Shown: in pieces, positions 1 through 7,640 of the stretch
Numbering within the stretch: the stretch's first letter is position 1
Layout: every line of letters begins with the position of its first letter
From: Physocladia obscura
Lineage: Eukaryota; Chytridiomycota; Chytridiomycetes; Chytridiales; Chytriomycetaceae
DNA length: 10,806 nucleotides
Reading direction: 5' to 3'
Assembly: GCA_027596945.1 (NCBI GenBank)
Contig: JADGJH010000698.1
Location: 1 to 10,806, forward strand
Notes under the pieces: model-generated
What the model was told of the DNA's origin: nothing
The model's input: only the letters and a program-made list of their open reading frames with translations
Databases searched by the model: none
Position numbers and translations under genes: made by a program

Positions 1-300
1 GAATCCGCCAAACACAATCACAAACATTACTGTACGCGCAATTGCTCCAATGTATTTCGCAATGCGTCCATGTTTTTTTGGATTCGAACCGAAAATGCCT
101 CACCAAATTCAGCGCTGGAACGCGGTGCGATGCAATTTTCCAAAATTTATCTGAGCAAATTAAATGGAGAAAAAAAAATGTTGAAATAAACTTGAAATTA
201 TTTGCAAAGTGGGGATTTAAAAAAAAAAAAAAAAAACAACAACCATGAATTTTGAAAAAGACAATTCATAAAGAATTAAAATTGAACTTCCATTTCAAAT
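1..300. other. Left-edge AT-rich stretch; possible first exon of a leftward gene
   Basis: The first ~150 bases have a more balanced composition than what follows. On the minus strand an ATG at 71-69 opens a 14-codon frame (MDALRNTLEQLRVQ) that reaches a stop at 29-27. A GT lies just before that stop (GTAATG), so this could be a short first exon spliced to sequence outside the window. The evidence is thin and the protein is not recognised. Positions 160-300 are A-rich with no credible gene. The plus-strand frame at 42-248 ends in a poly-lysine run caused by a poly(A) tract and is almost certainly not coding. Confidence 0.25.
219..236. repeat. Poly(A) run of 18 bases
   Basis: An uninterrupted run of 18 A residues on the plus strand. 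It could be slippage in AT-rich intergenic DNA or the tail of an old retroposed copy; no target-site duplication was identified around it. Confidence 0.9.
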
Positions 301-304
301 CCCT

Positions 305-671
305 TTAATGATGTACACTCCTCACTGAGATGATATCATCTGAAAACCTCTTTGTTGTTGTAACTATAACCACACTAGAATCACTAAGCGCTAAAGGACA
401 TAAGAACCACTTCAAATAATCTTTTCTAATTAATACAACTCCATCATCTATTATCAAGATACCATATTTTTTGATGCCATCTAACTCAAGAAGCATGTGA
501 ATTTGAATTGAACTCATATGAGTTGGTATTCAAACCCGCCTCAAACATTTGAAACGCCTGACGAAAAAAAATTTCAACCAAAAATAAACCCACAAACAAA
601 ACATTAATATCAACTTTAAAAAAATATATATATTTAAGGATATTCACTTTATTGTTTTTGACTTCAGACAA
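305..671 (-). other. Weak minus-strand coding remnants, unidentified
   Basis: Two short overlapping minus-strand frames (671-486 and 517-305) show a protein-like mix of residues but match nothing I can name. In one frame around 490-430 a string reading IWYLDN is loosely like the 'WxLDSG' start of a copia protease, but stop codons follow at once. Given the copia block to the right, a third, more decayed retroelement fragment is possible. The remaining sequence between 671 and 787 is AT-rich and shows nothing. This is recorded as a description only, without a function. Confidence 0.2.
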
Positions 672-787
672 TACAACTTCAAACTTGGTAATTTTTAGGG
701 AAAAAAAAAATTCTGCTCAGCCCTTGCAACTTTATCCATAAAATTTTTAGAGAAATAACATTTGATGGAAAAATCCAACTGGAGGGC

Positions 788-988
788 ATGATTTCTGATC
801 AAATTCATGGAGAATCTCCAAAAAACCCAGCACTAACATGGGCCTGTGAGATTCTTGTGGAACTGGTAATACACCAATACAAAAATAAAAATATATTTTA
901 TACAAGTGGTGGAATTAAAAATAACAAAAATAATACAGATGATGATTCTGATCTAGAACCAGTAATCATGACATCAGATGGGGAATGA
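788..988 (+). other. Short A-rich plus-strand frame with acidic tail, unidentified
   Basis: A 66-codon open frame with a low-complexity Asn/Asp/Ser-rich end (a TDDDSD cluster near residue 52). It lies just upstream of, and on the same strand as, the decayed frame at 1072-1643, and may be an earlier part of the same broken gene. No domain is recognised. Its short length, the stop at 986-988 and the stops in the following ~80 bases argue against an intact gene. Confidence 0.2.
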
Positions 989-1071
989 AGGAATGGCAGA
1001 TGGTTCAGAAGGAAAACCATGTACATCTTTGGCTGGAGGATAACATGTAACCTTTAAGCAGACAAAAATCA

Positions 1072-1643
1072 TTGAAAAGAAAAGAGATACAATACAAAAG
1101 AATAAGAATAAAAAGCCCAAAAAAAAACAAACTTGGTGCTGCAAATGTGGACACAGCAATGGAAAGACACTCTATTGATGAGATGGGACCACTTAAGAAG
1201 AGAGTTAATCCAAAACCAAAAATATTTGGGGTGAATTATAAATATGAAATAAATGAAAACAATGCTGAAACATTGCCAGAACACAGTATGACATTAGTTT
1301 TAGATGATTTACTAATGAAGACACCAAAGCTGTTAAAATACTTGCTGAAGAAAAGATGGCTGACAATAAAAAGATACAAAAGTCTAAGCATCACCAAAAC
1401 CATGCAAAGAAAATACAAAAACAATTGAGAATATTAAATAAGTTTATAGATAAACAAGAACAGAGATTTCTGGTAGCAACAGCAAATATAAATAGAACAA
1501 GAACAGCCAAAACAAAGATTGATTGGTCAAATGTGGCAGAATCTGTCACAGCAACAAAAATTATGTTAAAAAACTATACCAATTCTATTTCAAAGGTAAA
1601 AAGTCCATCTTTATATATATATAAAACATTCTTTTTATACTAA
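1072..1643 (+). pseudogene. Frameshifted A-rich ORF with possible Myb/SANT-like domain
   Basis: Two overlapping plus-strand frames read best as one broken gene: frame one to about 1305, then a shift to the frame of 1356-1643. The second frame can be read back to about 1310 (FTNEDTKAVKILAEEK). Its C-terminal part has KTKIDWSNVAESV followed by LKNYTNSI, spaced like the W-x2-VA...(K/R)N-Y signature of the last helices of a Myb/SANT domain. The call is weak because only one tryptophan is clear. After the AAG codon ending at 1595 comes GTAAAAAG, close to the donor of the intact reductase gene at 9729 (GTAAAAAA), so 1595 could be an exon end. The sense strand is strongly A-rich. It could be a dead host DNA-binding protein gene or a transposon-encoded Myb-like protein; identity is unknown. 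Confidence 0.35.
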
Positions 1644-1753
1644 ATCAAGATCGCCAAAATCATTCAAGTGCCAATCAGTTCTTTTCAGCTACTGCCTATT
1701 TGGCTCTGCTTCTGACCTTCAACTGCTTGACCACACCTTTTGATTTCAGAACA

Positions 1754-1762
1754 CTCCTCCTT
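1754..1762 (-). promoter_or_regulatory. Candidate polypurine tract of element A, followed by TGTT
   Basis: On the minus strand AAGGAGGAG (1762-1754) is directly followed by TGTTCTG from 1753. In copia elements the plus-strand priming tract is typically G/A-rich and abuts an LTR that starts TGTT. It lies about 40 bases past the last RNase H stop (1804-1802), where a 3' LTR should begin. The LTR would run to lower coordinates; its far end was not identified. Confidence 0.55.
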
Positions 1763-1801
1763 GATTGGGTGAAGAATCCAGCTTGGTAATTTATGAGATC
1801 C

Positions 1802-2645
1802 CTAAACTTTCTGTTTTCCCAAGGGCTTGGTCAAAATATCAGCAATTTGTTTGTCTGTGGGAACATATTCAATCTTGATATTTCCAGTCTCAATGAAGTC
1901 TCTAGTCAAATGATAACAGATGGCAATATGCTTAGTTTGATTGAACGTTGCTGTATCTTGTGTTATATTGATTGCTGCTGTATTATCCATTCTAAGAATT
2001 GTCAGGTGTGTATATGGCTTTCCGATTGTTGCCATATACTGTTGAATAAACATTTGTGCTATTGTTACCTCATCTGCTGCAATGTCTTCTGATTCTGCTG
2101 TCAATAATGCAGTAAGTTTCTGAACTTTACTAATTGTTGCAATCACACTTCCCCAATGCATTAATACTCTGCCAGTTCTACTTCTTTTTGCAGATTTGTT
2201 TGCAAAGCTTGCATTGCAATAGTCTTTTGAATTGAATTTACTGAGTTTCCAAGAACCAATTCCAAGTCCAACATTTCAGCTAAGTAGTACAAGATTCCCT
2301 TTGCCATTTCGTAATACTTCTGCACAGGTTTCAACATGTACATTGCTGCAATGCTGGCAGCGTAATTAATATCCTTTCAAGTAATTGTTGCATACATAAT
2401 ACTCTCAACAAGTTCCTGATATTTCTTCACATCAATTGCTTCATCCAACTCATTTGGTTTGTGTTCAAATTCTGTTGAAATTGGTACATTGAATCTCCTA
2501 TTGTATTTGGTAGGTATTTTCTCAAAATCTGGTACTTTCTTTATTGCCTCATCAGTAATTTTCCCATCTTTACCAAAAAGTTGTTCAAATGTAATATCCT
2601 TGTATTATTCAACATATAAGTTTTTTGACTGTGTTTGTTGAAGCA
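1802..2645 (-). pseudogene. Element A reverse transcriptase C-terminus and RNase H remnant
   Basis: From about 2645 the minus strand carries the end of a copia RT: the region equivalent to the YxxLVGSLMY block reads KKYQELVESIMYAT. The TRPDI block has become T-stop-KDI, with TGA at 2379-2377. The 'RYLxxT' helix is represented by KGILYYL near 2290. RNase H follows: TAESE near 2100, a DNTAAI motif near 1985, KHIAICYH near 1940, then YVPTDKQIADILTKPL near 1840. These are strongly diagnostic of copia RNase H. Interruptions include stops at 2603-2601 (TAA), at 2379-2377 and after 2161; otherwise the last 119 codons are open. RNase H would have degraded the RNA template during reverse transcription inside the particle. 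The active palm with its YVDD box is missing altogether. Confidence 0.85.
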
Positions 2646-3299
2646 GGAACGGGTTTAAGTGATGTGGTATTAGAATCAAACCAAGAAAAATTGGTGAATA
2701 GCACAGAATGTGATATTTGGTGCTCACACTTGCCGTCCAGTAATTATACACTAACCTCAACAAATTGCCATCAAAACCAAGAAATATCACACATTCACCT
2801 TTGCGGAATTTATTGTCAGTAATTTTGTTCCATATTTCTTCTGGAACTAGGCTTATTGCTAAGCAACCAAATAGCTGAAATTTCTTTAAATTATGTTTTA
2901 TTGGTTGACATGGTGTTTTCTTTGTTGTTGAATGAACAGAAGCATTTTCTATCATTACTGTGTAATTTATAGCAAAGTATATAAATCTTGATGGTAATAA
3001 ACTTTGTTTTAATAAACAAGTGGCTTTGTGTTCACCAACTCCCATTGCCCTTTCAACCTGTCCATTAAATTTTTTTACATGACTTAAGATTTTCTATGAA
3101 CCCATTTATTTCCATCTTTTTCAGCATGTGGTTTAAATTCTAACAATTCAAGTTCACCTCTAACAGATTGCCATTGTTGTATTCTGATGTTATATTTCCT
3201 TTGTTTTTCTTCACCAAATTCCACTATCTTTTTGCCCACACCTTTTAAATTGTGATGCCATAGCACCTATTTGTATTTTGTAAAGGCATTAATTAACAA
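2646..3299 (-). pseudogene. Element A integrase remnant (C-terminal half)
   Basis: Near 3060 the minus strand reads FNGQVERAM, the catalytic-Glu block of copia integrase (usual NGxxER). It continues in the frame 3045-2605 through KKTPCQ, a FGCLAI block near 2865, and a FLGFDG block near 2775, typical of the C-terminal region before the linker. Upstream, around 3165-3110, IQQWQSVRGELELLEF aligns with the usual 'lRSDxGGEf' second-Asp block. The Asp is Val and one Gly is gone, so catalysis would be lost. The frame shifts between the 3266-3084 segment and the Glu block. The N-terminal zinc finger and first Asp are absent because the element begins abruptly at about 3299. Confidence 0.8.
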
Positions 3300-3544
3300 T
3301 GTAAGAGCAATATTTTCATTGTTCAAAATCCTCAATCAAAAAAATTCTAAAAACAGTCTTAAATAAATTTTGCATTTCCCTCCCCATAAAAAACTTTCTT
3401 GCATTAATGCAAAAGTATCTGCTTAATGGCAGAAACAGTAAGTCCACTGTTTTGTTCTTTACTTTTTAAGCAAATTGAGCAATTTCTTTCAATAAAGAGT
3501 GCATTCATCTTTCAATACAGCTTGAATCATTTATACTTTAACAC
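3300..3544 (-). repeat. Candidate 3' LTR of element B (about 245 bp)
   Basis: On the minus strand it starts TGTTAAAG directly after the polypurine tract and could end CTCTTACA at 3300, giving TGT...ACA ends. TATAAATG lies 10 bases inside the start. It has no coding potential, and coding sequence of element A resumes right below 3300. Without a second LTR copy in the window the inner end is a guess; the start is better supported. Confidence 0.45.
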
Positions 3545-3553
3545 CTCCCCTCA
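3545..3553 (-). promoter_or_regulatory. Candidate polypurine tract of element B
   Basis: Minus-strand GAGGGGAGG is immediately followed by TGTTAAAG, the arrangement expected for the plus-strand primer of a copia element next to its 3' LTR. It is preceded by ~240 bases of noncoding 3' sequence after the RNase H stop near 3796. Confidence 0.6.
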
Positions 3554-3795
3554 AAATGTGTTGCAAATGATTCTAAGTACATAATTTTTTTAATTATATA
3601 TTCTACCATAAGTTTGAATACTATTTTCCAAATTTATATATATCCTGCAATCCAACTTATGGATCCAAAATTAAATGAGAATTGCACTCATTTCCTATAT
3701 ACACATCACATATATATCAAAAACTATTCTTGTTTGGAGAAAAAGATATATGTGTGGGTTTCTCAATTTGAGAAAGCTGTAATTGAACTTTTCAA

Positions 3796-4220
3796 TCATG
3801 CATCAGCTAATGATTTCATTCCAATTGCATTAACCCAATTTTTATGAGTTTTAGCTGGCAAAGCTTTTGCTATCACATCTGCCCACATATCTTCAGTTCC
3901 AACTGAAATCAATTCAATGTGTTTCTTCTTTAGATGGTCTTTGATAAAGCTTTCTTTAACCTCTACATGTTTCATCATCTTGTGATGTACTGGGTTTGTT
4001 GCCACTGCAATTATTGACAAGTTATCCTGTGCTATTTTAGTTGCACATTCTATAGTGTAACCAACTTCTTCTAACACTTGTCTAAACCATAATGCTTCCT
4101 TAATTGCTTCTGCTAATGCATAATACTTTGCTTCTGCAGATGATTGTGCTATCACAGATTGTTTTCTACTATACCATGAAACTATTGCATTTGCAAGGAA
4201 AAATACACATCCACTTCTTG
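3796..4220 (-). pseudogene. Element B RNase H remnant
   Basis: One open minus-strand stretch contains a continuous copia RNase H core. It begins with SGCVFFLANAIVSW near 4200, then KQSVIAQSSAEAKY near 4150 (the usual 'KQxxVAxSSxEAEY'), EALWFRQVLEEVG near 4085, QDNLSIIAV near 4020, HHKMMKHVEV near 3975, and a degraded ADVIAKALP near 3870 (usual 'ADILTKPL'). The frame stays open to the stop at about 3796. Just upstream, a GHADASYA block (usual 'GxxDADxAG') lies in another frame, so a single-base indel sits near 4220. Apart from this the domain is well kept compared with the rest of B. Confidence 0.85.
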
Positions 4221-4269
4221 ATTTCTTTCTTTTTCCATTGCATAACTGGCATCTGCATGTCCATTAAAG

Positions 4270-4550
4270 TTTTAAATTTCTCTAATCAAATACTCTTCTA
4301 AAGCAGATTCAGTTGGAAACACTAATTCTGTCTTCTGATAGAAAATACCAAAATCCCATATCTGTCTTAAGTATCTACATAAATGTAACATTGCTTTCCA
4401 TTCATGTTCTGTCGCATTATTCTGGCATAATCTATATCTGACACTGTGACAATGTATGTACTGCATAAACTATATCAGGTCTAGTATATGAAGCCAGGTA
4501 CATCATACTCATGATACCATTTCTACATTCTGCATTCTTTTCTTTATTCA
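4270..4550 (-). pseudogene. Element B reverse transcriptase C-terminal remnant
   Basis: On the minus strand from 4547 the frame reads GIMSMMYLASYTRPDIVYAV (TRPDI at 4485-4471), an almost textbook copia block. A TAG follows shortly. The next block, EHEWKAMLHLCRYLRQ near 4410-4360, is the usual 'HWxALxRvlRYL' helix in a different frame. A frameshift therefore lies between the two. These segments link the RT palm and RNase H in intact copia polyproteins. Confidence 0.82.
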
Positions 4551-4739
4551 GGAGTGGACTTGAATCACTTCTAATCCATCCTGGTGAGATTGGTGTTGCT
4601 TTTATTGCAATTGGTAGCAGTTTTCAATTAACTTCTCTGTTCCACATTTTCATCTCATTTAGACAATTTCTTGTGTATTTTGGTTGACCAATCCAGGATC
4701 CTTTAAAACTTTCATATTGATCTTCTCATGTTGAATACC

Positions 4740-5240
4740 AATTATGTGTTTGCTTTTCCCAGGTCTTTCACTTCAAATTGATTCTTCATCAGTTTCTTTA
4801 ACTGTTCAATCAATTTTTTACTTGAACTCAGGAAAAGTAAGTCAACATAAACCATGATGACTTTTTTTTCCTTATCAAATTTGTGAAATAGGCAATTATC
4901 CTTTATACCATTCTCAACCAAATTTTTTGATAATGCAAGCATCATTCTCAATGTTTATTTTGTACACTGGTGCTTTAAATTTCAGAAGACAACCATTTTC
5001 TATGACTAGTTTATAATCAAATACCCATTTGCATCTCAAAAAGTTTTTTTCCCACAGGTACTTGATTCCTTTGAATATATCCAGAAGTACTTCTGTCAAG
5101 TTGTGAGTTTGTTTCTGACTTTTGTGCTTTGACCCATTTGTTCCAATATTTTGAATGCTTAGCTTCTGCAATTGTTCTTGGTATTGGCTCCAGATCATCA
5201 ATTTCTATTTGTTCATCTTGGAATGGGTTTGGGTTTCCAT
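4740..5240 (-). pseudogene. Element B reverse transcriptase remnant, YVDD box damaged
   Basis: The N-terminal block IPRTIAEAKHSKYWNKW (about 5195-5145) matches the usual start of copia RT (P-x-T-x-x-E-A ... W). A frameshift near 5110-5060 is followed by RCKWVFDYKLVIENG (about 5035-4990), the KWVFxxK finger block. The palm follows at about 4857: MVYVDLLFLSS, then FEVKDLG near 4765. The catalytic YVDD box is YVD with the second Asp absent. The spacing from the box to KDLG equals the usual 24 residues when one Asp is restored in an alignment, so a whole codon appears to have been lost at 4841-4840. The enzyme copied the element's RNA to cDNA in the particle; this copy could not. Confidence 0.87.
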
Positions 5241-5398
5241 ATGGTTAGATGGATTCTTCAATTGCATCATTCACCACATGTCTAATTATTGGATCATTTA
5301 GACATGCTCTAATTCTTAACGTATTCTTTGATTTTACTTTATTGTTTATCCTTTCTCGAGCTTCTTCTGAAATAATTTTGTTATTGGGAGCTTTTTTT

Positions 5399-5818
5399 CT
5401 ATTTTGTTTGAATTTTGGATCTTAATCCATTCAATCTTTCTTCACCATTTCTTAACAAGATTCTTTTAATTCCCCATTTCTCTAGGATTTCATCAAGTCC
5501 TCTTGGATCCCATTGAATTCTGTTCACTTTATCAGGTTCTGGGACAGCTCTAGGTTCTTTACTGGAGCTTTCACAAGATGAATTTCCTTCTTCAATGTCA
5601 ACAGTTGACGTATTGCTGTCATTATCAAATGCTTCTTCCTCATCTTCTTCTGCATAGATAATTATTTCTGGAACCTGTTCAATCAACTCTTCTACTGTTT
5701 CATCAACATTCTCTTTGTTAATTTCAAGAGAATTTTTTTCTTCATCATTTGTTTCAATTCCACTACTATCAACTGAGTTCTCAGCTTCATGTGGAATCTC
5801 AAAGTTGGTATTATCCAT
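5399..5818 (-). pseudogene. Element B acidic integrase-RT linker
   Basis: A 139-codon minus-strand open frame rich in Glu, Asp, Ser and Asn, with a cluster AEEDEEEAFDND near residue 56. It lies between the integrase C-terminus and the RT start, exactly where copia polyproteins have a poorly conserved acidic linker. No catalytic motif is visible or expected. Between 5399 and 5240 the frame is broken but still coding-like (IRACLNDPIIRHVVNDAIEE). It could be mistaken for a stand-alone acidic host protein; its position inside the retroelement makes that unlikely. Confidence 0.75.
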
Positions 5819-6019
5819 TTCCTGAATTGGAACATATGATTGAACTTCTTTTGGTCTTAAATTGTAATTTGGTTTTTTTCTTCACTTTTTAGTTTGTCAT
5901 CAACCTCTGCAACTTCTTCTATAGGTTGCATTTCATTTTCTGGCCAAATACTGTTTATTCTAGTCCGGTTCATTTCTTTGTGAACAGGTGCATAATGTGA
6001 TAATGGATTTGTTAGGTTT

Positions 6020-7015
6020 ACAAGATCATTTTACATACAACTCTTCTTGGTTTTATATTATAAACCTTGTAAATGGAACTTCCAATCATTCCAAGGAAAG
6101 TTCTTGGAATTCCTGGTTGAGTCTATTTTCTATTTCTTTGATCCTCATGTTGGTGTATTGTCACTTGACAACCAAATAGGAGTTCTCAAAAAGTTTTGCA
6201 CTTTTCCTTCCAACAGAAGGTTTGGTGAGAATTTTCCTTGGTTTGGGAAACCTGCTGTTTGTGAAGTAACTTATTTCTGATTCTCATAAAATATGGTGCT
6301 GTATATCTTATTATTGAATTAGGTAATCTTGAATTAAGATTGTAATTACACAACTTTTCAATGCTTGGACTAGTCTTTCAGCTATTTCATTCATTTTGTT
6401 TGGATATGGTGGACCTTGTTCATTCTGTGGAGTCATTTTTCTTGTTTCTGAAAATTTAAATGCATTCTTCAGGTCTTGGTTTAAAATTTCTGTTCCTTCA
6501 TCACTTCTAAAAGTGCAAACAAGAACTTTAAACCTTTTTTCCCATTGCGTTACAATTTCTATAATTTTGGGTACTGTGTCACTTTTGTTTCTCACAAAGT
6601 AAACAGCACCTTTTCTAGTCCACTTATCCACAATGATTGTCATATATTGCTCTCTTTGTGGTGTTTCACATGGAAGAGGAACACAATCTATGTGTAACTG
6701 CTCTAAAATCCTTGTTGCTTTGTGGTCCTCTTTACTATAAATTGGACTATGATGGATTTTTCTTAAACTGCAACTGATACATGCTGATTGTTCTCCATCT
6801 TCATTTACTTTTTCGCTTTGTTGAGAATTTACATTCTTAACTTTAGACTTCAACAGCTTCATTCTTTCAGCAATTGAGAGTTTTACTTTTTCTTTATTTT
6901 GTCCTGTCAGATTTGCATCTTCCTCATCTGAGGTATCCAAATCATCTGTTGCATCAAAATTTATTATGCCTTTACAGCCATTCAATTTTGACTGTTTTGG
7001 CTTCTTTAAATTCAC
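6020..7015 (-). pseudogene. Element B integrase remnant
   Basis: The minus-strand frame 7015-6311 (234 codons from a GTG) contains CISC near residue 79, the Cys pair of the integrase zinc finger. The catalytic blocks follow: LHIDC near residue 108 (first Asp), FRSDEGTEI near residue 170 (second Asp, the usual 'RSDxGGEf'), and NEIAERL near residue 212 (Glu). All three acidic residues are still present. The usual His pair before CISC is not clear. After a stop near 6311 the domain continues in other frames: LLFGCQV near 6170 and FLGMIGSSIYKVYN at about 6099-6060, the C-terminal block common in copia. The first ~75 residues are Lys/Asp-rich and may include the end of Gag or protease; no D-S/T-G protease motif was seen. 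Confidence 0.86.
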
Positions 7016-7059
7016 TTTTGCTTTCTTTTTGCAACTTGGAGCTTTTCTTCAAGGAATTC

Positions 7060-7240
7060 AATTTAATTTTTCAAAATGTTGCACTTTTTCTCCATTTTCA
7101 GTGAATTATTCAACAGTTGCATTTGTGGCTTTTTAATTTCTGTTGGACAACCTTTTCCATGGAGCAGGCACACATTTTGGTGGATTTGTCAGGACTCATT
7201 CAACTTTTGGTATTTACACATGGTGTGTTGAAGTATATGC
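7060..7240 (-). pseudogene. Element B gag zinc-knuckle remnant
   Basis: On the minus strand near 7217 MCKYQKLNES is followed after a stop or shift by VCLLHGKGCP near 7170. This resembles the fungal copia knuckle CxYCxxxxHxxxxCxxLH with the second Cys replaced by Gln and the His blurred. A Lys/Glu-rich, probably coiled segment follows (IEFLEEKLQ). Nucleocapsid knuckles bind the element's RNA in the particle. The match is partial, but its position directly upstream of integrase fits. Confidence 0.45.
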
Positions 7241-7640
7241 AACTCTGTTGTGAGAGATGTGTATTGCAAAATAAGTATAAATCTTTCTTCATTAATTTAA
7301 GGCTTATTTGTTTCTTCTCAAATAAAAGAAATAAATTATTTGTCTCAGTTTATTTCAATGAAGTTAAAATATAAAAATAGCTTTATCTATGGGCAGTTTG
7401 TGAAAGTAACAATCTTTATGAACAGATTAAACTGATGTTGTTTCAACTGATCTGTTGTTCTTACTGTAACACACTACTGCAGAGGTGCCAACAGAATCAA
7501 CAGAATCAATATGAGCCTTTCTTGACTCCCTTCGTATCTGCAGTACAAGGTATGGCAGCAACTGCTGCAGTGGCATTTGAGCTGAGCACCTGTGTTGTAT
7601 GCTTGTCCTCTTCTTGATTATTATTATTATTTGATACACT
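7241..7640 (-). other. AT-rich stretch with a possible gag-like trace at 7640-7500
   Basis: Minus-strand 7640-7500 reads NNNNNNQEEDKHTTQVLSSN then ATAAVAA. This resembles the 'LxxEExR...SS.A.AA' segment that precedes the zinc knuckle in many copia Gag proteins. The link is speculative because 260 AT-rich, noncoding bases (7241-7499) separate it from the knuckle trace. It may belong to B, or be the missing front of A. A short tandem repeat (two AACAGAATC units, 7490-7507) and an ATT run (7617-7632) lie here. No LTR copy was found. Confidence 0.25.

Larger units (their letters stand above)
1640..3299 (-). mobile_element. Copia element A: 5'-truncated, internally deleted LTR retrotransposon
   Basis: Reading on the minus strand from 3299 downward, the order is the second half of integrase, then the C-terminal end of reverse transcriptase, then RNase H, then a purine-rich tract and TGTT. 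This integrase-before-RT order defines Ty1/copia (Pseudoviridae-type) elements. Gag, protease, the integrase zinc finger and first catalytic Asp, and the whole RT palm are absent. What remains is ~1.6 kb against a usual ~5 kb. Stops and frameshifts make it non-autonomous. Its RNase H differs clearly from that of element B, so the two are separate families rather than a duplication. The low-coordinate end was not located; 1640 is approximate and rests on the coding-strand composition switch. Confidence 0.85.
3300..7240 (-). mobile_element. Copia element B: near full-length, decayed LTR retrotransposon
   Basis: Minus-strand order from high to low coordinate: gag zinc-knuckle trace (about 7240-7060), integrase (7015-6020), acidic linker (5818-5399), RT (5240-4740), RT end (4550-4270), RNase H (4220-3796), 3' untranslated stretch, polypurine tract (3553-3545) and candidate 3' LTR (3544-3300). 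This is the full Ty1/copia order over ~4 kb. Every domain is split by frameshifts or stops, so it is long dead. The sense strand is A-rich. A 5' LTR and primer-binding site were not found; the 5' end may reach 7640 if the gag-like stretch there belongs to it. Confidence 0.88.

Noticed and set aside
87..98. Minus-strand CGGTTCGAATCC, identical to a tRNA T-loop/B-box
   Set aside because: The T stem pairs at only four of five positions. No A-box, anticodon arm or acceptor stem can be drawn in the ~60 bases before it.
1793..2092. Cys-rich plus-strand frames opposite element A (also 2459-2641, 2625-2822)
   Set aside because: They are reverse-strand shadows of the copia RNase H, RT and integrase.
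3614..3847. Plus-strand frame across element B's 3' untranslated region
   Set aside because: It overlaps the RNase H end on the opposite strand, has low-complexity AT-rich codons and no motif.
1700..7640. Repeat-induced point mutation of the elements
   Set aside because: The block is AT-rich with stops, but many lesions are frameshifts and CA dinucleotides remain common. RIP cannot be claimed without aligned copies.
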